In this document: piece after piece, positions 16,746-24,662 of the stretch
How the letters are laid out: each line of letters begins with the position of its first letter
Numbering within the stretch: position 1 is the stretch's first letter
From: Solirubrobacter deserti
GTDB taxonomy: Bacteria; Actinomycetota; Thermoleophilia; Solirubrobacterales; Solirubrobacteraceae
Assembly (NCBI RefSeq): GCF_027587175.1
Contig: NZ_JAPCID010000006.1
Location: 124,001 to 188,000 of the forward strand
DNA: 64,000 nt
Direction of reading: 5' to 3'
Position numbers and translations under genes: made by a program
Notes under the pieces: generated by a model
The model's input: only the letters and a program-made list of their open reading frames with translations
What the model was told of the DNA's origin: nothing
Databases searched by the model: none

Positions 16746-17099
16746 ATGAGCTCCAAGCGGCGCAAGCAGCAGCACCACTTCCACATCGGCCGCAAGAAGA
16801 AGCGCAAGCGCGACCGCTTCGACAGCGACTGCTGCTGCATCGTGGGCGAGGTGTTCGACGGCCCGTGCTTCGTCGCGACCGCCGCGCACGGCAGCGCGGC
16901 GGCCGAGCCGGTCCGGACGCTGCGCGCATACCGCGATCAGCGGCTCGCGCGCAGCTATCCAGGGCGCGTGTTCACGAAGGTCTACTACCGCTACGGCCGC
17001 TACGGCGCGCGCTTGCTCCGCGCCTTCCCGGTGTTCAGGCCGCTCGTGCGGCTCGCGTTGCGCCCGCTCGTGGCCTACGCGCGCACGCGGGTTCGCTAG
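16746..17099 (+). CDS. CFI-box-CTERM domain protein
   Basis: 117 residues. A very basic N-terminus (Lys/Arg/His-rich, with CCC at ~35-37) precedes the CFI-box: CFVATAAHGSAAAEPVRTLRAY at ~54-75, followed by a helical hydrophobic tail ending PLVAYARTRVR. In this family the box is normally a C-terminal tag on larger proteins, so a small protein consisting of almost nothing else is notable. Start ATG lies 6 nt after TAGGAT. Role unknown. Confidence 0.7.
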   Translation: MSSKRRKQQHHFHIGRKKKRKRDRFDSDCCCIVGEVFDGPCFVATAAHGSAAAEPVRTLRAYRDQRLARSYPGRVFTKVYYRYGRYGARLLRAFPVFRPLVRLALRPLVAYARTRVR

Positions 17100-18154
17100 C
17101 GCGCTTCCAGCACCATGTTGAGCGGGGTCTCGGCCACGCGCCGCACCTGCTCGAAGCCGGCCTCGCGCAGGACCGCCGCGATCGCGGCCTCGCCGGCCTG
17201 CGTGCCAAGCCCGGCGCGGCCCGGCTGGGACAGCGAGCCCGGGGTGCAGCACATGGTCGAGAAGCCGTAGTACATGCGCCCGACCGGGTTCAGGTTGTCC
17301 TCGACCGTGTCGCCCGCGACCGGCTCCACGAGCACGCAGGTGCCGCCCGGCGCGAGCGCGGCGCGCGCCTGGCGGGCCGCGGCGAGCGGGTCGCCGAGGT
17401 CGTGGAAGGAGTCGAAGAACGCGACCACGTCGAAGCCGGTGCCCGTGTAGTCGGCGGCGCCGGCGACCTCGAACGTGACGCGGTCGGCGACCCCGGCGTG
17501 CTCGGCCCGGCGCCGCGCGATCTCGATCGAGCCCGCGTGGTAGTCGAACCCGACGAAGCGCGAGGCGGGGTAGGCCTGCGCGAGCAGGATGGTTGAGGCG
17601 CCGTGGCCGCAGCCGACGTCGGCGACGTACGCACCCGCCTCGAGCTTGTCCACGACGCCGTCGAGCGCCGGCAGCCACTCGGCCACCAGGTGCGTGCGGT
17701 ACGCGACCGCGAACGCGCGCTCGGTGCCGTGCCAGAGGTCGTGCGAGTGCTCGTGCCAGCCGACGCCGCCGCCGTCGACGAAGCGCTCGGCCAGCGCCTT
17801 GCGCACGCCGACGACGGCGTTCGCGGACTGGAACGAGCCCGTCGCCAGGAACGGCGAGGTCTCGTCCGCCAGCACGAGCGCATGCTCGAGCGGCAGGGAG
17901 TAGCGGCCGTCGGCGTACTCGACGTAGCCGGACGCGGCCTGGACGTTGAGCCACTCGCGCACGTAGCGCTCCAGCGTGCCCGTGCGGCTCGCCAGCTCGG
18001 CGGGGGAGACCGGCTCGCCGTCGGCCATCGCGCGGTACAGGCCCAGCTCGTCGCCGAGCGTGACCAGCGCGACGTTCATGGCCGCGCCGATCTCGGTGGC
18101 CACGAGCCCGAAGAACGCCTCGAGCTTGGCCTCGTCGATGTTCGTCGTGGCCAT
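17096..18154 (-). CDS. Class I SAM-dependent methyltransferase with N-terminal winged helix
   Basis: 352 residues. Residues ~10-100 form a winged-helix dimerisation/substrate domain (LGLYRAMADGEPVSPAELASRTGTLERYVREWL) like that of Rv2258c-type methyltransferases. The Rossmann domain has motif I VADVGCGHGASTI, motif II FVGFDYHAGSIEIA, and VVAFFDSFHDLGDP. These enzymes are expected to methylate small molecules. The start at ATG 18154 lies 2 nt after the stop of the small secreted protein gene. Its 3' end overlaps the CFI-box gene's stop region by 4 nt (convergent). Confidence 0.88.
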   Translation of the reverse strand: MATTNIDEAKLEAFFGLVATEIGAAMNVALVTLGDELGLYRAMADGEPVSPAELASRTGTLERYVREWLNVQAASGYVEYADGRYSLPLEHALVLADETSPFLATGSFQSANAVVGVRKALAERFVDGGGVGWHEHSHDLWHGTERAFAVAYRTHLVAEWLPALDGVVDKLEAGAYVADVGCGHGASTILLAQAYPASRFVGFDYHAGSIEIARRRAEHAGVADRVTFEVAGAADYTGTGFDVVAFFDSFHDLGDPLAAARQARAALAPGGTCVLVEPVAGDTVEDNLNPVGRMYYGFSTMCCTPGSLSQPGRAGLGTQAGEAAIAAVLREAGFEQVRRVAETPLNMVLEAR

Positions 18155-18156
18155 GC

Positions 18157-18381
18157 TCAGGCCTCGCACTGGCGGTAGTACTTGGGCCACGCGTACTCGT
18201 TCCACCAGTACGACGCGGCCTCCCAGCCGAAGAACCGCTCGATGATGCGGAACTCGCGCTCGATGCGCTCCAGCTTGCGGTCGCAGCGGTCGGGATGAGC
18301 GGCCATGGCGGGCGACGCGACACCCAGGGTCGCGGTCGCGATCAGGGAGGCGAGGACGGCTCGCCGGCGATTCCGTGTCAT
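18157..18381 (-). CDS. Small secreted protein
   Basis: 74 residues from ATG 18381 (an ATG at 18390 is possible). It has an arginine-rich N-terminus, a hydrophobic signal sequence ending near PAMAA, and a ~45-residue mature part rich in Arg, Glu, Trp and Tyr with two Cys (DRCDRKLERIE and YYRQCEA). Lies directly upstream of the methyltransferase. No recognisable family. Confidence 0.55.
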   Translation of the reverse strand: MTRNRRRAVLASLIATATLGVASPAMAAHPDRCDRKLERIEREFRIIERFFGWEAASYWWNEYAWPKYYRQCEA

Positions 18382-18478
18382 GCCGAGCATGGTCGGTCCG
18401 CGCGGCCCGCGCCTCGTGGCGAGTTCCTTAGCGCTTTCTGAGCGAGGTTCGGGGAACCGCCGCCAACTCGGGAGCCAG

Positions 18479-18490
18479 CGCGATATCGCG
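18479..18490. promoter_or_regulatory. 12-bp palindrome upstream of the DUF4242/regulator operon
   Basis: CGCGATATCGCG, a perfect palindrome, 30 bp before the DUF4242 ATG and upstream of the likely -10 element TAGCGT (18507-18512). A second inverted repeat, GGTTC-GGG-GAACC, lies at 18446-18458. Either could be the operator of the winged-helix ATPase encoded downstream; not demonstrated. Confidence 0.35.
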
Positions 18491-18520
18491 ACCGTGCGCA
18501 CCGGGTTAGCGTCGCGCGCA

Positions 18521-18787
18521 ATGAACCTCTACCTCGTCTCCCGCCGCCGCGCCTGGTTGTCCGAGGAGGAGCTCGCCGCCACCGCCGACTGCACGCCCGC
18601 CGTGCTCGGCATCTTCGACGGCGCCGTCCGCTGGGTGCGTTCCTACGTCTTCGAGGAGGCCGACGGCGCGTTCAGCGCCGACTGCGTCTACGAGGCCGAG
18701 AGCGTCGAGCGGCTGGAGGAGTACTTCGACGCGATGATGCTGCCGGCGGACGAGATCCGGCAGGTCGACCGGTTCGCGGCGGCGTGA
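18521..18787 (+). CDS. DUF4242-family (ferredoxin-like fold) protein
   Basis: 88 residues beginning MNLYLVSRRRAWLSEEELAATA, with a central strand WVRSYVFEEADGAFSADCVYEAESVERLEEYF. This fits the DUF4242/SCO4226-like fold, members of which can bind nickel. ATG 18521 lies 8 nt after TAGCGT. Its TGA overlaps the GTG of the downstream ATPase/regulator (GTGA), so the two proteins are produced in step. A sensory or ligand-binding role for the regulator is a reasonable guess. Confidence 0.75.
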   Translation: MNLYLVSRRRAWLSEEELAATADCTPAVLGIFDGAVRWVRSYVFEEADGAFSADCVYEAESVERLEEYFDAMMLPADEIRQVDRFAAA

Positions 18788-20541
18788 ACTTCGGGGCGCT
18801 GCTGGCCAAGCGCGCGCTGATCGGCCGCGACGACGAGCTGGCCGCGCTGCGCACCCTCCACGAGCCCGGAGGCCCGCTGGTGGCGGTCGTCCACGGCGTC
18901 GCCGGCTCGGGCAAGTCGGCGCTGATCCGGGCGTTCGCTGCCGAGCACGAGCACGCGACGATCGTCGACGGCCGCGCGATCGAGCCGACGCCGGCGGGGT
19001 TCGAGCAGGCCGCCGGGCGCCATCCGCGGCTCCTCGTCATCGACACCTTCGAGCGCCTGCGCCTGCTCGACGACTGGCTGCGCCACACCTACTTCCCGTC
19101 GCTGCCCGCGGACACCCGGGTCGTGATCGCCGCGCGCGACGCGCCGGGCGCCGTCTGGCGTGCGACGTTCGGCGAGTACCTGCGCGTGATCCCGCTCGGC
19201 CCGCTCGCGCCCGCCGACGCCGCCGCGGTGCTCGAGGGCGTCGGCTTGGACCCGCAGCAGGCCGTCGAAGTCAACCGCTTCGTACGGGGCCACCCGCTGT
19301 CGTTGCAGCTCGCGGCGTCCGCGGTCAAGGAGCATCCGGACGCGGTCATCCCGACCGTCACGCAGGAGCTCGCCGCGCTCTACCTCGACGGCCTCGACCC
19401 GGAGACGCGAGCCGCCCTGGACCGCGCGTGCGTCCTGCGCCGCGTCACGCGCAGCCTGCTGCCCGACGGGTTCGACCGGCTCGCCACGCTGCCGTTCGTC
19501 GAGCTCACCCCCGAGGGCCTGGTCATCCACGACACCGTGCGCGAGGCCGTCTCCGCGCTGCTGAAGGCCACCGATCCCGTCCGCCACCGCGAGCACCGTG
19601 CCGCGGCCTGGCGCCAGATCCGCCACGAGCTCCCGGACGGCGGCTGGGCCTCGATCGCGGACATGATCGCGCTCGTCGAGGAGCCGCTCGTGCGCGAGGC
19701 GTTCTTCCCGAGCGCCGTCCAGCACTACGCGGTCGAGACGGCCCGGCCGAGCGACCGCGACGCGATCCTGAAGATCGTCGCCCGTCACCATCCTGGGCCG
19801 ACGACGGCGCTGCTCAGCGACTGGTGGGACGCCGTCCCCGACGCCTTCCGCGTCGCGCGCGCCCCGCGCGGGACCGTCGTCGCGTTCGCGGTCCTGTGCG
19901 ACCTGCGCCGGATCCCCCAGGGCCTGTTCCTGCGCGACCCGGTCTGCCAGGCCTGGCGGGCGCACCTGCGCGCGCACCCCGTGCCGAAGGGCCAGCGCGT
20001 CCTCGCGGCGCGTGTCGCGCTCGCCCACGGCACGGGCTCGGCGCCGTCGCCGTGCTTCAGCGCACTGCTGCGCGACGTCGAGCGCGAGCGGCTGGAGGGC
20101 GTGGTCCGGCGCGTCTACGCCGTCTCCGGCGGCGCCGAGCTCGATGAGCAACTGGAGCCGCTCGGCTACCTGCCGATCGACGGCGGCGCGACGGTCTGCG
20201 ACCTGGGCGCGGAGTCCGTCGCGGGCTGGCTGTCGGAACTGGCCGCGCGCGACCTCCCGGTGCGGAAGACCGCGCTCGACCCCGAGGCGCGCGAGCTCAC
20301 GCTGGACGGGCGGACCGTCGCGCTCACGAAGCTCGAATGTGCGGTCCTGCGCTACCTGCAGGAGCGTCAGGGCCAGGTCGTCCCGCGGGCGGCCCTGCTT
20401 CACGACGTCTGGGGCTACGAGTGGGCCGGCGGCGCGAACGCCGTCGACGTGGCGATCTGCGGCCTGCGGCGCAAGCTCGGCGAGCACGCCAAGCGCCTGG
20501 AGACCGTGCGGGGCGTCGGGTTCCGGATGGTGCCGCTCTAA
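18784..20541 (+). CDS. ATPase with C-terminal OmpR-type winged-helix DNA-binding domain
   Basis: 585 residues. An N-terminal STAND/AAA-type NTPase has Walker A G38-VAGSGK44-S and a Walker B-like LLVIDTFE (~83-90). The middle (~230-490) is helical and without a recognised repeat. Residues ~490-585 are a Trans_reg_C winged helix: LDPEARELTLDGRTVALTK, then RAALLHDVWGYEW and VDVAICGLRRKLGEHAKRLETVRGVGFRM. In AfsR/SARP regulators this DNA-binding domain is N-terminal; here it is C-terminal. GTG start overlaps the DUF4242 stop. Probably an ATP-switched transcription regulator of unknown regulon. Confidence 0.85.
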   Translation: MNFGALLAKRALIGRDDELAALRTLHEPGGPLVAVVHGVAGSGKSALIRAFAAEHEHATIVDGRAIEPTPAGFEQAAGRHPRLLVIDTFERLRLLDDWLRHTYFPSLPADTRVVIAARDAPGAVWRATFGEYLRVIPLGPLAPADAAAVLEGVGLDPQQAVEVNRFVRGHPLSLQLAASAVKEHPDAVIPTVTQELAALYLDGLDPETRAALDRACVLRRVTRSLLPDGFDRLATLPFVELTPEGLVIHDTVREAVSALLKATDPVRHREHRAAAWRQIRHELPDGGWASIADMIALVEEPLVREAFFPSAVQHYAVETARPSDRDAILKIVARHHPGPTTALLSDWWDAVPDAFRVARAPRGTVVAFAVLCDLRRIPQGLFLRDPVCQAWRAHLRAHPVPKGQRVLAARVALAHGTGSAPSPCFSALLRDVERERLEGVVRRVYAVSGGAELDEQLEPLGYLPIDGGATVCDLGAESVAGWLSELAARDLPVRKTALDPEARELTLDGRTVALTKLECAVLRYLQERQGQVVPRAALLHDVWGYEWAGGANAVDVAICGLRRKLGEHAKRLETVRGVGFRMVPL

Positions 20542-20586
20542 CAAGAAATCCCCACCGGTCCGCTCGACCCATTAGGCTCGCCGCCG

Positions 20587-21702
20587 ATGAGGAGAGTGGT
20601 CGGTTGTGCGGCGCTGATGATCGCGCTGTGGGCGGCGCCGTCGGCGCACGCGGCGTTCAAGCCGGTGGCCGCGGCCACCGGAGTCACCCCGGGGTTCGCC
20701 GTCGGGGCTGACGTCAAGGGCGGCGTCTTGCGCACGCTGCGCATCGACAGCACGGGCGCGGGCGTGATCAAGTGGCGCTGCTCGGGCCCGTGCCGCCGGA
20801 CGGGCGGGCCGCCGGAGCGAATCACGCACCCCAAGGGCGCGACCGTCATCCACCGCCTCAACCTGCGGATGCTCAAGGGCACGTCGCTGATGATCGACGT
20901 CGTCGTGCCGAGCGGGCAGAGCCGGTTCCTGCGAGTCGCCGCGCGCAACCGGCGCCCGGTTGTGACCGCAGCCGGCTGCCTCGACGGGCAGGGCCGCCGC
21001 GGTGCGTGCCCCGCGCCGGTGACGCTGCCGTCGCCGCCGGGTCCCGGCCCGTCCGCTCCGGTACCGCCCGCGGCCACGCCGGCCGCCACGGTCACGCCCG
21101 AGCCGACGATCATGCCCCCGCCGACGGTCGCTCCGCCCGTCAACAACCCGGACGGAGCGCTCGAGAAGGTCACGCGCGTGGGCACGAGCCACGCGCGCGT
21201 CTCCGGCTGGGCGAGCGACGCCGACGTGGCGAGCGCGGCTATCACGGTGCGCTCGCTGGTAGAGGGCGCGCCCGCCGCGGAGGCGGCCGCCGGGCTTGTC
21301 CACGCCCAGTTCTCCGGGCACGGCTTCAACTTCCTCGTCCCGATCGACGACCGGCGCCGGAACATCTGCGTCGTTGCGGTGAACGTCGGCGGCGGAAGCG
21401 ATCGACTCCTGCGAGGTTGCCGCGCGGTGCCGGAATTGGCCGACCTCAATGACGACGGCTACGTCGGGTGCGTGGACCAGCAGCGCCTCCTTGCGCGCTA
21501 CGGCCAGAACGGGGTGGAGCTGCCCGAGGACCTCAACAACAACGGCACGGTCGAGATCATGGACCTATCGATGCTGCTCAGCCGCTTCCGGCCGCCGCCG
21601 GCCGAGCCGAAGTGCCCGTCGCTCAATACCAGCGCATACGGGGCATCGGCTCGGGATCGCGGGGATAGGTCTGCCGCGGGGCGGGCCGGCGGCGTCGCAT
21701 GA
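20587..21702 (+). CDS. Secreted protein with dockerin-like calcium-binding repeat pair
   Basis: 371 residues. A signal peptide (to AHA-AF, ~23) leads into a beta domain with a CSGPC pair (~50-130), a Pro/Thr linker (~145-190), a second beta domain (~190-285) and a C-terminal pair of F-hand-like calcium loops: DLNDDGYVGCVDQQRLLARYG and DLNNNGTVEIMDLSMLLSRF (~293-342). This duplicated D-x-N-x-D-G pattern is that of type I dockerin. The final ~30 residues look unstructured. ATG lies 8 nt after TAGGCT. No cohesin partner is seen in the window. Confidence 0.75.
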   Translation: MRRVVGCAALMIALWAAPSAHAAFKPVAAATGVTPGFAVGADVKGGVLRTLRIDSTGAGVIKWRCSGPCRRTGGPPERITHPKGATVIHRLNLRMLKGTSLMIDVVVPSGQSRFLRVAARNRRPVVTAAGCLDGQGRRGACPAPVTLPSPPGPGPSAPVPPAATPAATVTPEPTIMPPPTVAPPVNNPDGALEKVTRVGTSHARVSGWASDADVASAAITVRSLVEGAPAAEAAAGLVHAQFSGHGFNFLVPIDDRRRNICVVAVNVGGGSDRLLRGCRAVPELADLNDDGYVGCVDQQRLLARYGQNGVELPEDLNNNGTVEIMDLSMLLSRFRPPPAEPKCPSLNTSAYGASARDRGDRSAAGRAGGVA

Positions 21703-21733
21703 ACTTGAACATGGATAGCATCCTAGTACATAT

Positions 21734-21745
21734 CTTCCTAGGAAG
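21734..21745. promoter_or_regulatory. Operator-like palindrome before the MarR gene
   Basis: CTTCCTAGGAAG, a perfect 12-bp palindrome, with an additional half-like TCCTAG at 21721-21726. It lies just upstream of TAATCT (21762-21767), which is 7 nt before the marR ATG. The position over the -35 region fits autorepression by the encoded MarR protein. Confidence 0.5.
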
Positions 21746-21774
21746 CAATATCCCGCGACGATAATCTTTCGGCG

Positions 21775-22266
21775 ATGCGCGACAGCGTCGATGACATCCT
21801 CGACCAGTGGGCCCGCGAGCGGCCCGATCTCGACGCGACGCCGATCGGCGTGATCGGCCGCATGTCGCGGCTGGCGCGGGCGCTGGAGGCGCGGCTGGAA
21901 CCCGTCTACGCCGAACACGGGCTCGAGCCCGGCTGGCACGACCTGCTGGCCACGCTGCGCCGTCAGGGCCCGCCGTTCAAGCTGCGCCCGACCGACCTCA
22001 CGCACTCGTCCATGCTCACGTCGTCCGGCACCACCAAGCGCCTGGACAAGCTCGAGGCGGCCGGCCTGATCGCGCGCGAGCCCGACCCCAACGACCGCCG
22101 CGGCACGCTGATCGCGCTCACGGACAAGGGCCGGAAGCTCGTCGACGATGTCACCGGCCCGCACCTCGCCAACGAGGCGCGGCTGCTGGAGCCGCTGAGC
22201 CAGGCGGAGCGCGAACAGCTCGCCGGGCTCCTGCGCAAGCTCAATCTCGGTCTGCCACCGCTTTGA
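21775..22266 (+). CDS. MarR family transcriptional regulator
   Basis: 163 residues with the MarR layout: dimerisation helices at both ends, the winged helix at ~65-115 with THSSMLTSSGTTKRLDKLEAAGLI as recognition region and REPDPNDRRGTLIALTDKGRKL as wing. The DPNDRR motif is diagnostic. Probably leaderless (TAATCT 7 nt before ATG). Its 3' end overlaps the convergent methyltransferase gene by 26 nt. Ligand and targets unknown; self-regulation is likely. Confidence 0.92.
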   Translation: MRDSVDDILDQWARERPDLDATPIGVIGRMSRLARALEARLEPVYAEHGLEPGWHDLLATLRRQGPPFKLRPTDLTHSSMLTSSGTTKRLDKLEAAGLIAREPDPNDRRGTLIALTDKGRKLVDDVTGPHLANEARLLEPLSQAEREQLAGLLRKLNLGLPPL

Positions 22267-23005
22267 AGAACGTGTAGCTGAACGTTTCGGTCGCGGCCAG
22301 GTCGGCGATGCCGCGGTCGAAACGGTCGGCGTCGATCAACCCGCCGGCCAGCGCCGGCTCGCGCACGCCCTCGATCATCGCCGTGAACGTCTTGAGCGTG
22401 AAGGCGTCGACCAGCTCCGGCTTGCTCGCGTCGACGTAGACCATGCGCGGCGACACGCGCACGCTGCCGAACCCGGCCTCGGACACCAGCGGGTACAGCC
22501 GCCGGCCGATCTTCGCGTCCCCGCTCTGGAGCTTTATGAGGCAGTCGATGGCGTCGTTGGCGGCGTCGCTCTCGGGATGGAAGTAGGCCGAGCCGTGGTC
22601 ACCCTCGATCACGGTGATCGTGCCGCCGGGCCGCAGCAGGGTCCGCAGGCGGCGCAGCGCCGCGTACGGGTCGCGCAGGTGCTCGAGCACGAAGCACACG
22701 AAGATGTGGTCGAACGGCTCGGCCCGGAACGAGAACAGGTCGGCCTGCTCGAAGGTGACGTTGGGCGCGGTCACCCGCTCACGCGCGACCGCGAGCGACT
22801 GGGGCGAGATCTCGATGCTGGTGATCTGCGCTTCGGGCGAGTTCGCCGCGAGCGTGATCGTCTGCGCGCCGACCCCGCAGCCCGCCTCCAGCACGCGGCT
22901 GCCGGCCGGATACGCGGTGTCGTGGTGCAGCAGCTCGACGAGCGCGCCCGCCTGGTCGTTGAGGCGCTCGCTCTCGCGCTCCGCGTATCCGTGGACGTAG
23001 GCCAT
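22241..23005 (-). CDS. Class I SAM-dependent methyltransferase
   Basis: 254 residues. SAM-binding motif I reads VLEAGCGVGAQTITLA, motif II ITSIEISPQSLAVAR, and motif IV HIFVCFVLEHLRDPYAALRRLRTLLRPGG. The N-terminus MAYVHGYAERESERLNDQA is typical of the UbiE/MenG-like small-molecule methyltransferases found in Actinobacteria. The C-terminal ~90 residues (VYVDASKPELVDAF...) form the substrate cap. Substrate unknown. Confidence 0.88.
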   Translation of the reverse strand: MAYVHGYAERESERLNDQAGALVELLHHDTAYPAGSRVLEAGCGVGAQTITLAANSPEAQITSIEISPQSLAVARERVTAPNVTFEQADLFSFRAEPFDHIFVCFVLEHLRDPYAALRRLRTLLRPGGTITVIEGDHGSAYFHPESDAANDAIDCLIKLQSGDAKIGRRLYPLVSEAGFGSVRVSPRMVYVDASKPELVDAFTLKTFTAMIEGVREPALAGGLIDADRFDRGIADLAATETFSYTFFKAVADRD

Positions 23006-23025
23006 GGCCCGTAGTCTGCCTCACC

Positions 23026-23829
23026 GTGGCCATCGACATCGAACTGTTCACCGACCCGGCGTGCCCGTTCGCCTTTTCCGCCGAGCCGATGCGGCAGCGG
23101 CTGCGCTGGCACTACGGAGACGGCCTGCGCTGGCGCACGACGATGATCGTGCTCACGCTGGAACCGGGCGAGGCGGAGAAGCTGCAGTCCGGCGCGCCCG
23201 GGCTGCAGCGCAAGTACGGCATGCCGATCGACCCCGCGCCGTACCCCGAGCCGTCCTCGTCCGAGCCCGCGTGCCGGGCGGTCGTCGCCGCCCGCCTGAA
23301 CGCGCCCGAGCTGGAAGAGCGGCTGCTGCGCCGGCTGCGCGTGCGGCGCATGGACGGCGGTCTGCTCGATGACCCCGAGCTGATCGCGGGCGCCGCGGCC
23401 GAAGCCGGGCTGGACCCGGACGAGCTGCGCCGCTGGTGCGACACGGCCGGGGTGGAGGACGCGCTGCGCGACGACATCGCCCGCGCGCGCCACCCCTCGG
23501 CGGCCGCCCGCGCGCTCGACCACAAGCTCGGCGGCCCTGCCCAGGAGCGCCGCTACACGGCGCCGAGCTACGAGCTCGCCAGCGGCGGTCAGACGTTCTC
23601 GCTGCCCGGCTTCAACCCGGTCGAGGCCTACGAGGCGGCGATCGCGAACCTGGACCCGCAGCTGCCGCGGCGCCCCAAGCCCGAGAACGTGACCGAGCTG
23701 CTGAAGTGGGCGGACGAGCCGCTGGCCACGGCCGAGGTCGAGCTGATCATGCAGCGCCCGTCGCGCGCGCAGCTCGCGCGCGTGGCGCAGCCGATCCCGA
23801 CCGGCGCCGACTGCTACTGGAGGCTCTGA
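23026..23829 (+). CDS. DsbA-like thioredoxin-fold protein
   Basis: 267 residues of the DSBA/2-hydroxychromene-2-carboxylate isomerase-like superfamily: IDIELFTDPACPFAFSAEPMRQRL at the N-terminus, a helical insertion, and a C-terminal thioredoxin strand with SLPGFNPVEAYEAA. The usual CxxC active site is reduced to DPACPF with a single Cys, so it is probably not a disulfide oxidase; a GST-like or isomerase role is possible. GTG start lies 8 nt after TAGTCT. Its end overlaps the convergent LtrA gene by 16 nt. Confidence 0.75.
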   Translation: MAIDIELFTDPACPFAFSAEPMRQRLRWHYGDGLRWRTTMIVLTLEPGEAEKLQSGAPGLQRKYGMPIDPAPYPEPSSSEPACRAVVAARLNAPELEERLLRRLRVRRMDGGLLDDPELIAGAAAEAGLDPDELRRWCDTAGVEDALRDDIARARHPSAAARALDHKLGGPAQERRYTAPSYELASGGQTFSLPGFNPVEAYEAAIANLDPQLPRRPKPENVTELLKWADEPLATAEVELIMQRPSRAQLARVAQPIPTGADCYWRL

Positions 23830-24632
23830 AGCATCCAGCCGTCGATCGCGCTCACGAGGTACGCGTAGAGGCCGTAGATGCCGAGGATCGCGACCCCGAC
23901 CGGGATCGCGGTGGTGAGGATGGTCGCGGCGGCGCCGAGCTCTGAGTGATGCTCGATGTAGTAGGCGGCGACGTGCAGCCCGCCGCCGCCGGCGACGACC
24001 GCGGCGATGACCGGCACGTTCCCGTAGCCCCACCCGAACGACTTCTCGCGGCGCGCGTGCAGGAAGTCACCGAACGGGATCACGAAGTACGCCCACCAGA
24101 GCCCGAACGTGAGGCCGACGCCGGCGAACGCGACGACCGCCGCGGAGACGCTCCAGCCCGGCCCTTCCGGCCCGACGACCGCGCTGAGCGACGCGATAGC
24201 GCCGATGATCCCCTCGCCGAGGGCGATGATGATCAGCAGCCCGTAGCGCTCGGCGAGGTGGTGCGCGTGCCACGGCGTGCCGCCGCGGCGCGTCTCGGCG
24301 ATGTACGGGCCCGTGAACTCGAGCGCGGTCAGCAGGATCACGAAGATGAACGTCACGAGGATCGACGTGTGCGCGAACACGAGGACGATCCAGCCGACCT
24401 GGGCGACCGAGATCCAGTCGTCGACGTCGAACGCCCACGAGAACCACGAGAAGTTGATCCACGCCCACGTGATCCCGAAGGCCGCGAACGTGAAGCCGAT
24501 GATCCCGGCCTTCACGTGGCCATCGGCCAGGTAGTGCGCGAGCTCGTCGGCCGCCATGCCGTACGCGACGACGAAAAGCAGCTCGAGCGGCGTCGTGACG
24601 CGGTGCGTCTCGTGCGGATCGCGCCCGCCCAT
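23814..24632 (-). CDS. Low-temperature-requirement A (LtrA) family membrane protein, internally shortened
   Basis: 272 residues, whereas related LtrA proteins are roughly 360-400. Conserved pieces are present in order: RDPHETHRVTTPLELLF, WAWINFSWFSWAFDVDDW, WHAHHLAERYGLLIIIALGEGIIG and HARREKSFGWGYG. Compared with my knowledge of the family, three parts are missing: a few residues after TPLELLF (the conserved Asp-containing stretch), about 70 residues between DVDDW and VAQVGW (two or three membrane helices), and the C-terminal helices, since the protein stops at GWMLQSLQ. All gaps keep the frame. It may be a decaying gene or a compact variant. Follows a VOC gene on the same strand. Confidence 0.7.
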   Translation of the reverse strand: MGGRDPHETHRVTTPLELLFVVAYGMAADELAHYLADGHVKAGIIGFTFAAFGITWAWINFSWFSWAFDVDDWISVAQVGWIVLVFAHTSILVTFIFVILLTALEFTGPYIAETRRGGTPWHAHHLAERYGLLIIIALGEGIIGAIASLSAVVGPEGPGWSVSAAVVAFAGVGLTFGLWWAYFVIPFGDFLHARREKSFGWGYGNVPVIAAVVAGGGGLHVAAYYIEHHSELGAAATILTTAIPVGVAILGIYGLYAYLVSAIDGWMLQSLQ

Positions 24633-24662
24633 GCGCCGCGCGACGGTGGGCGAGCGGGCTCG

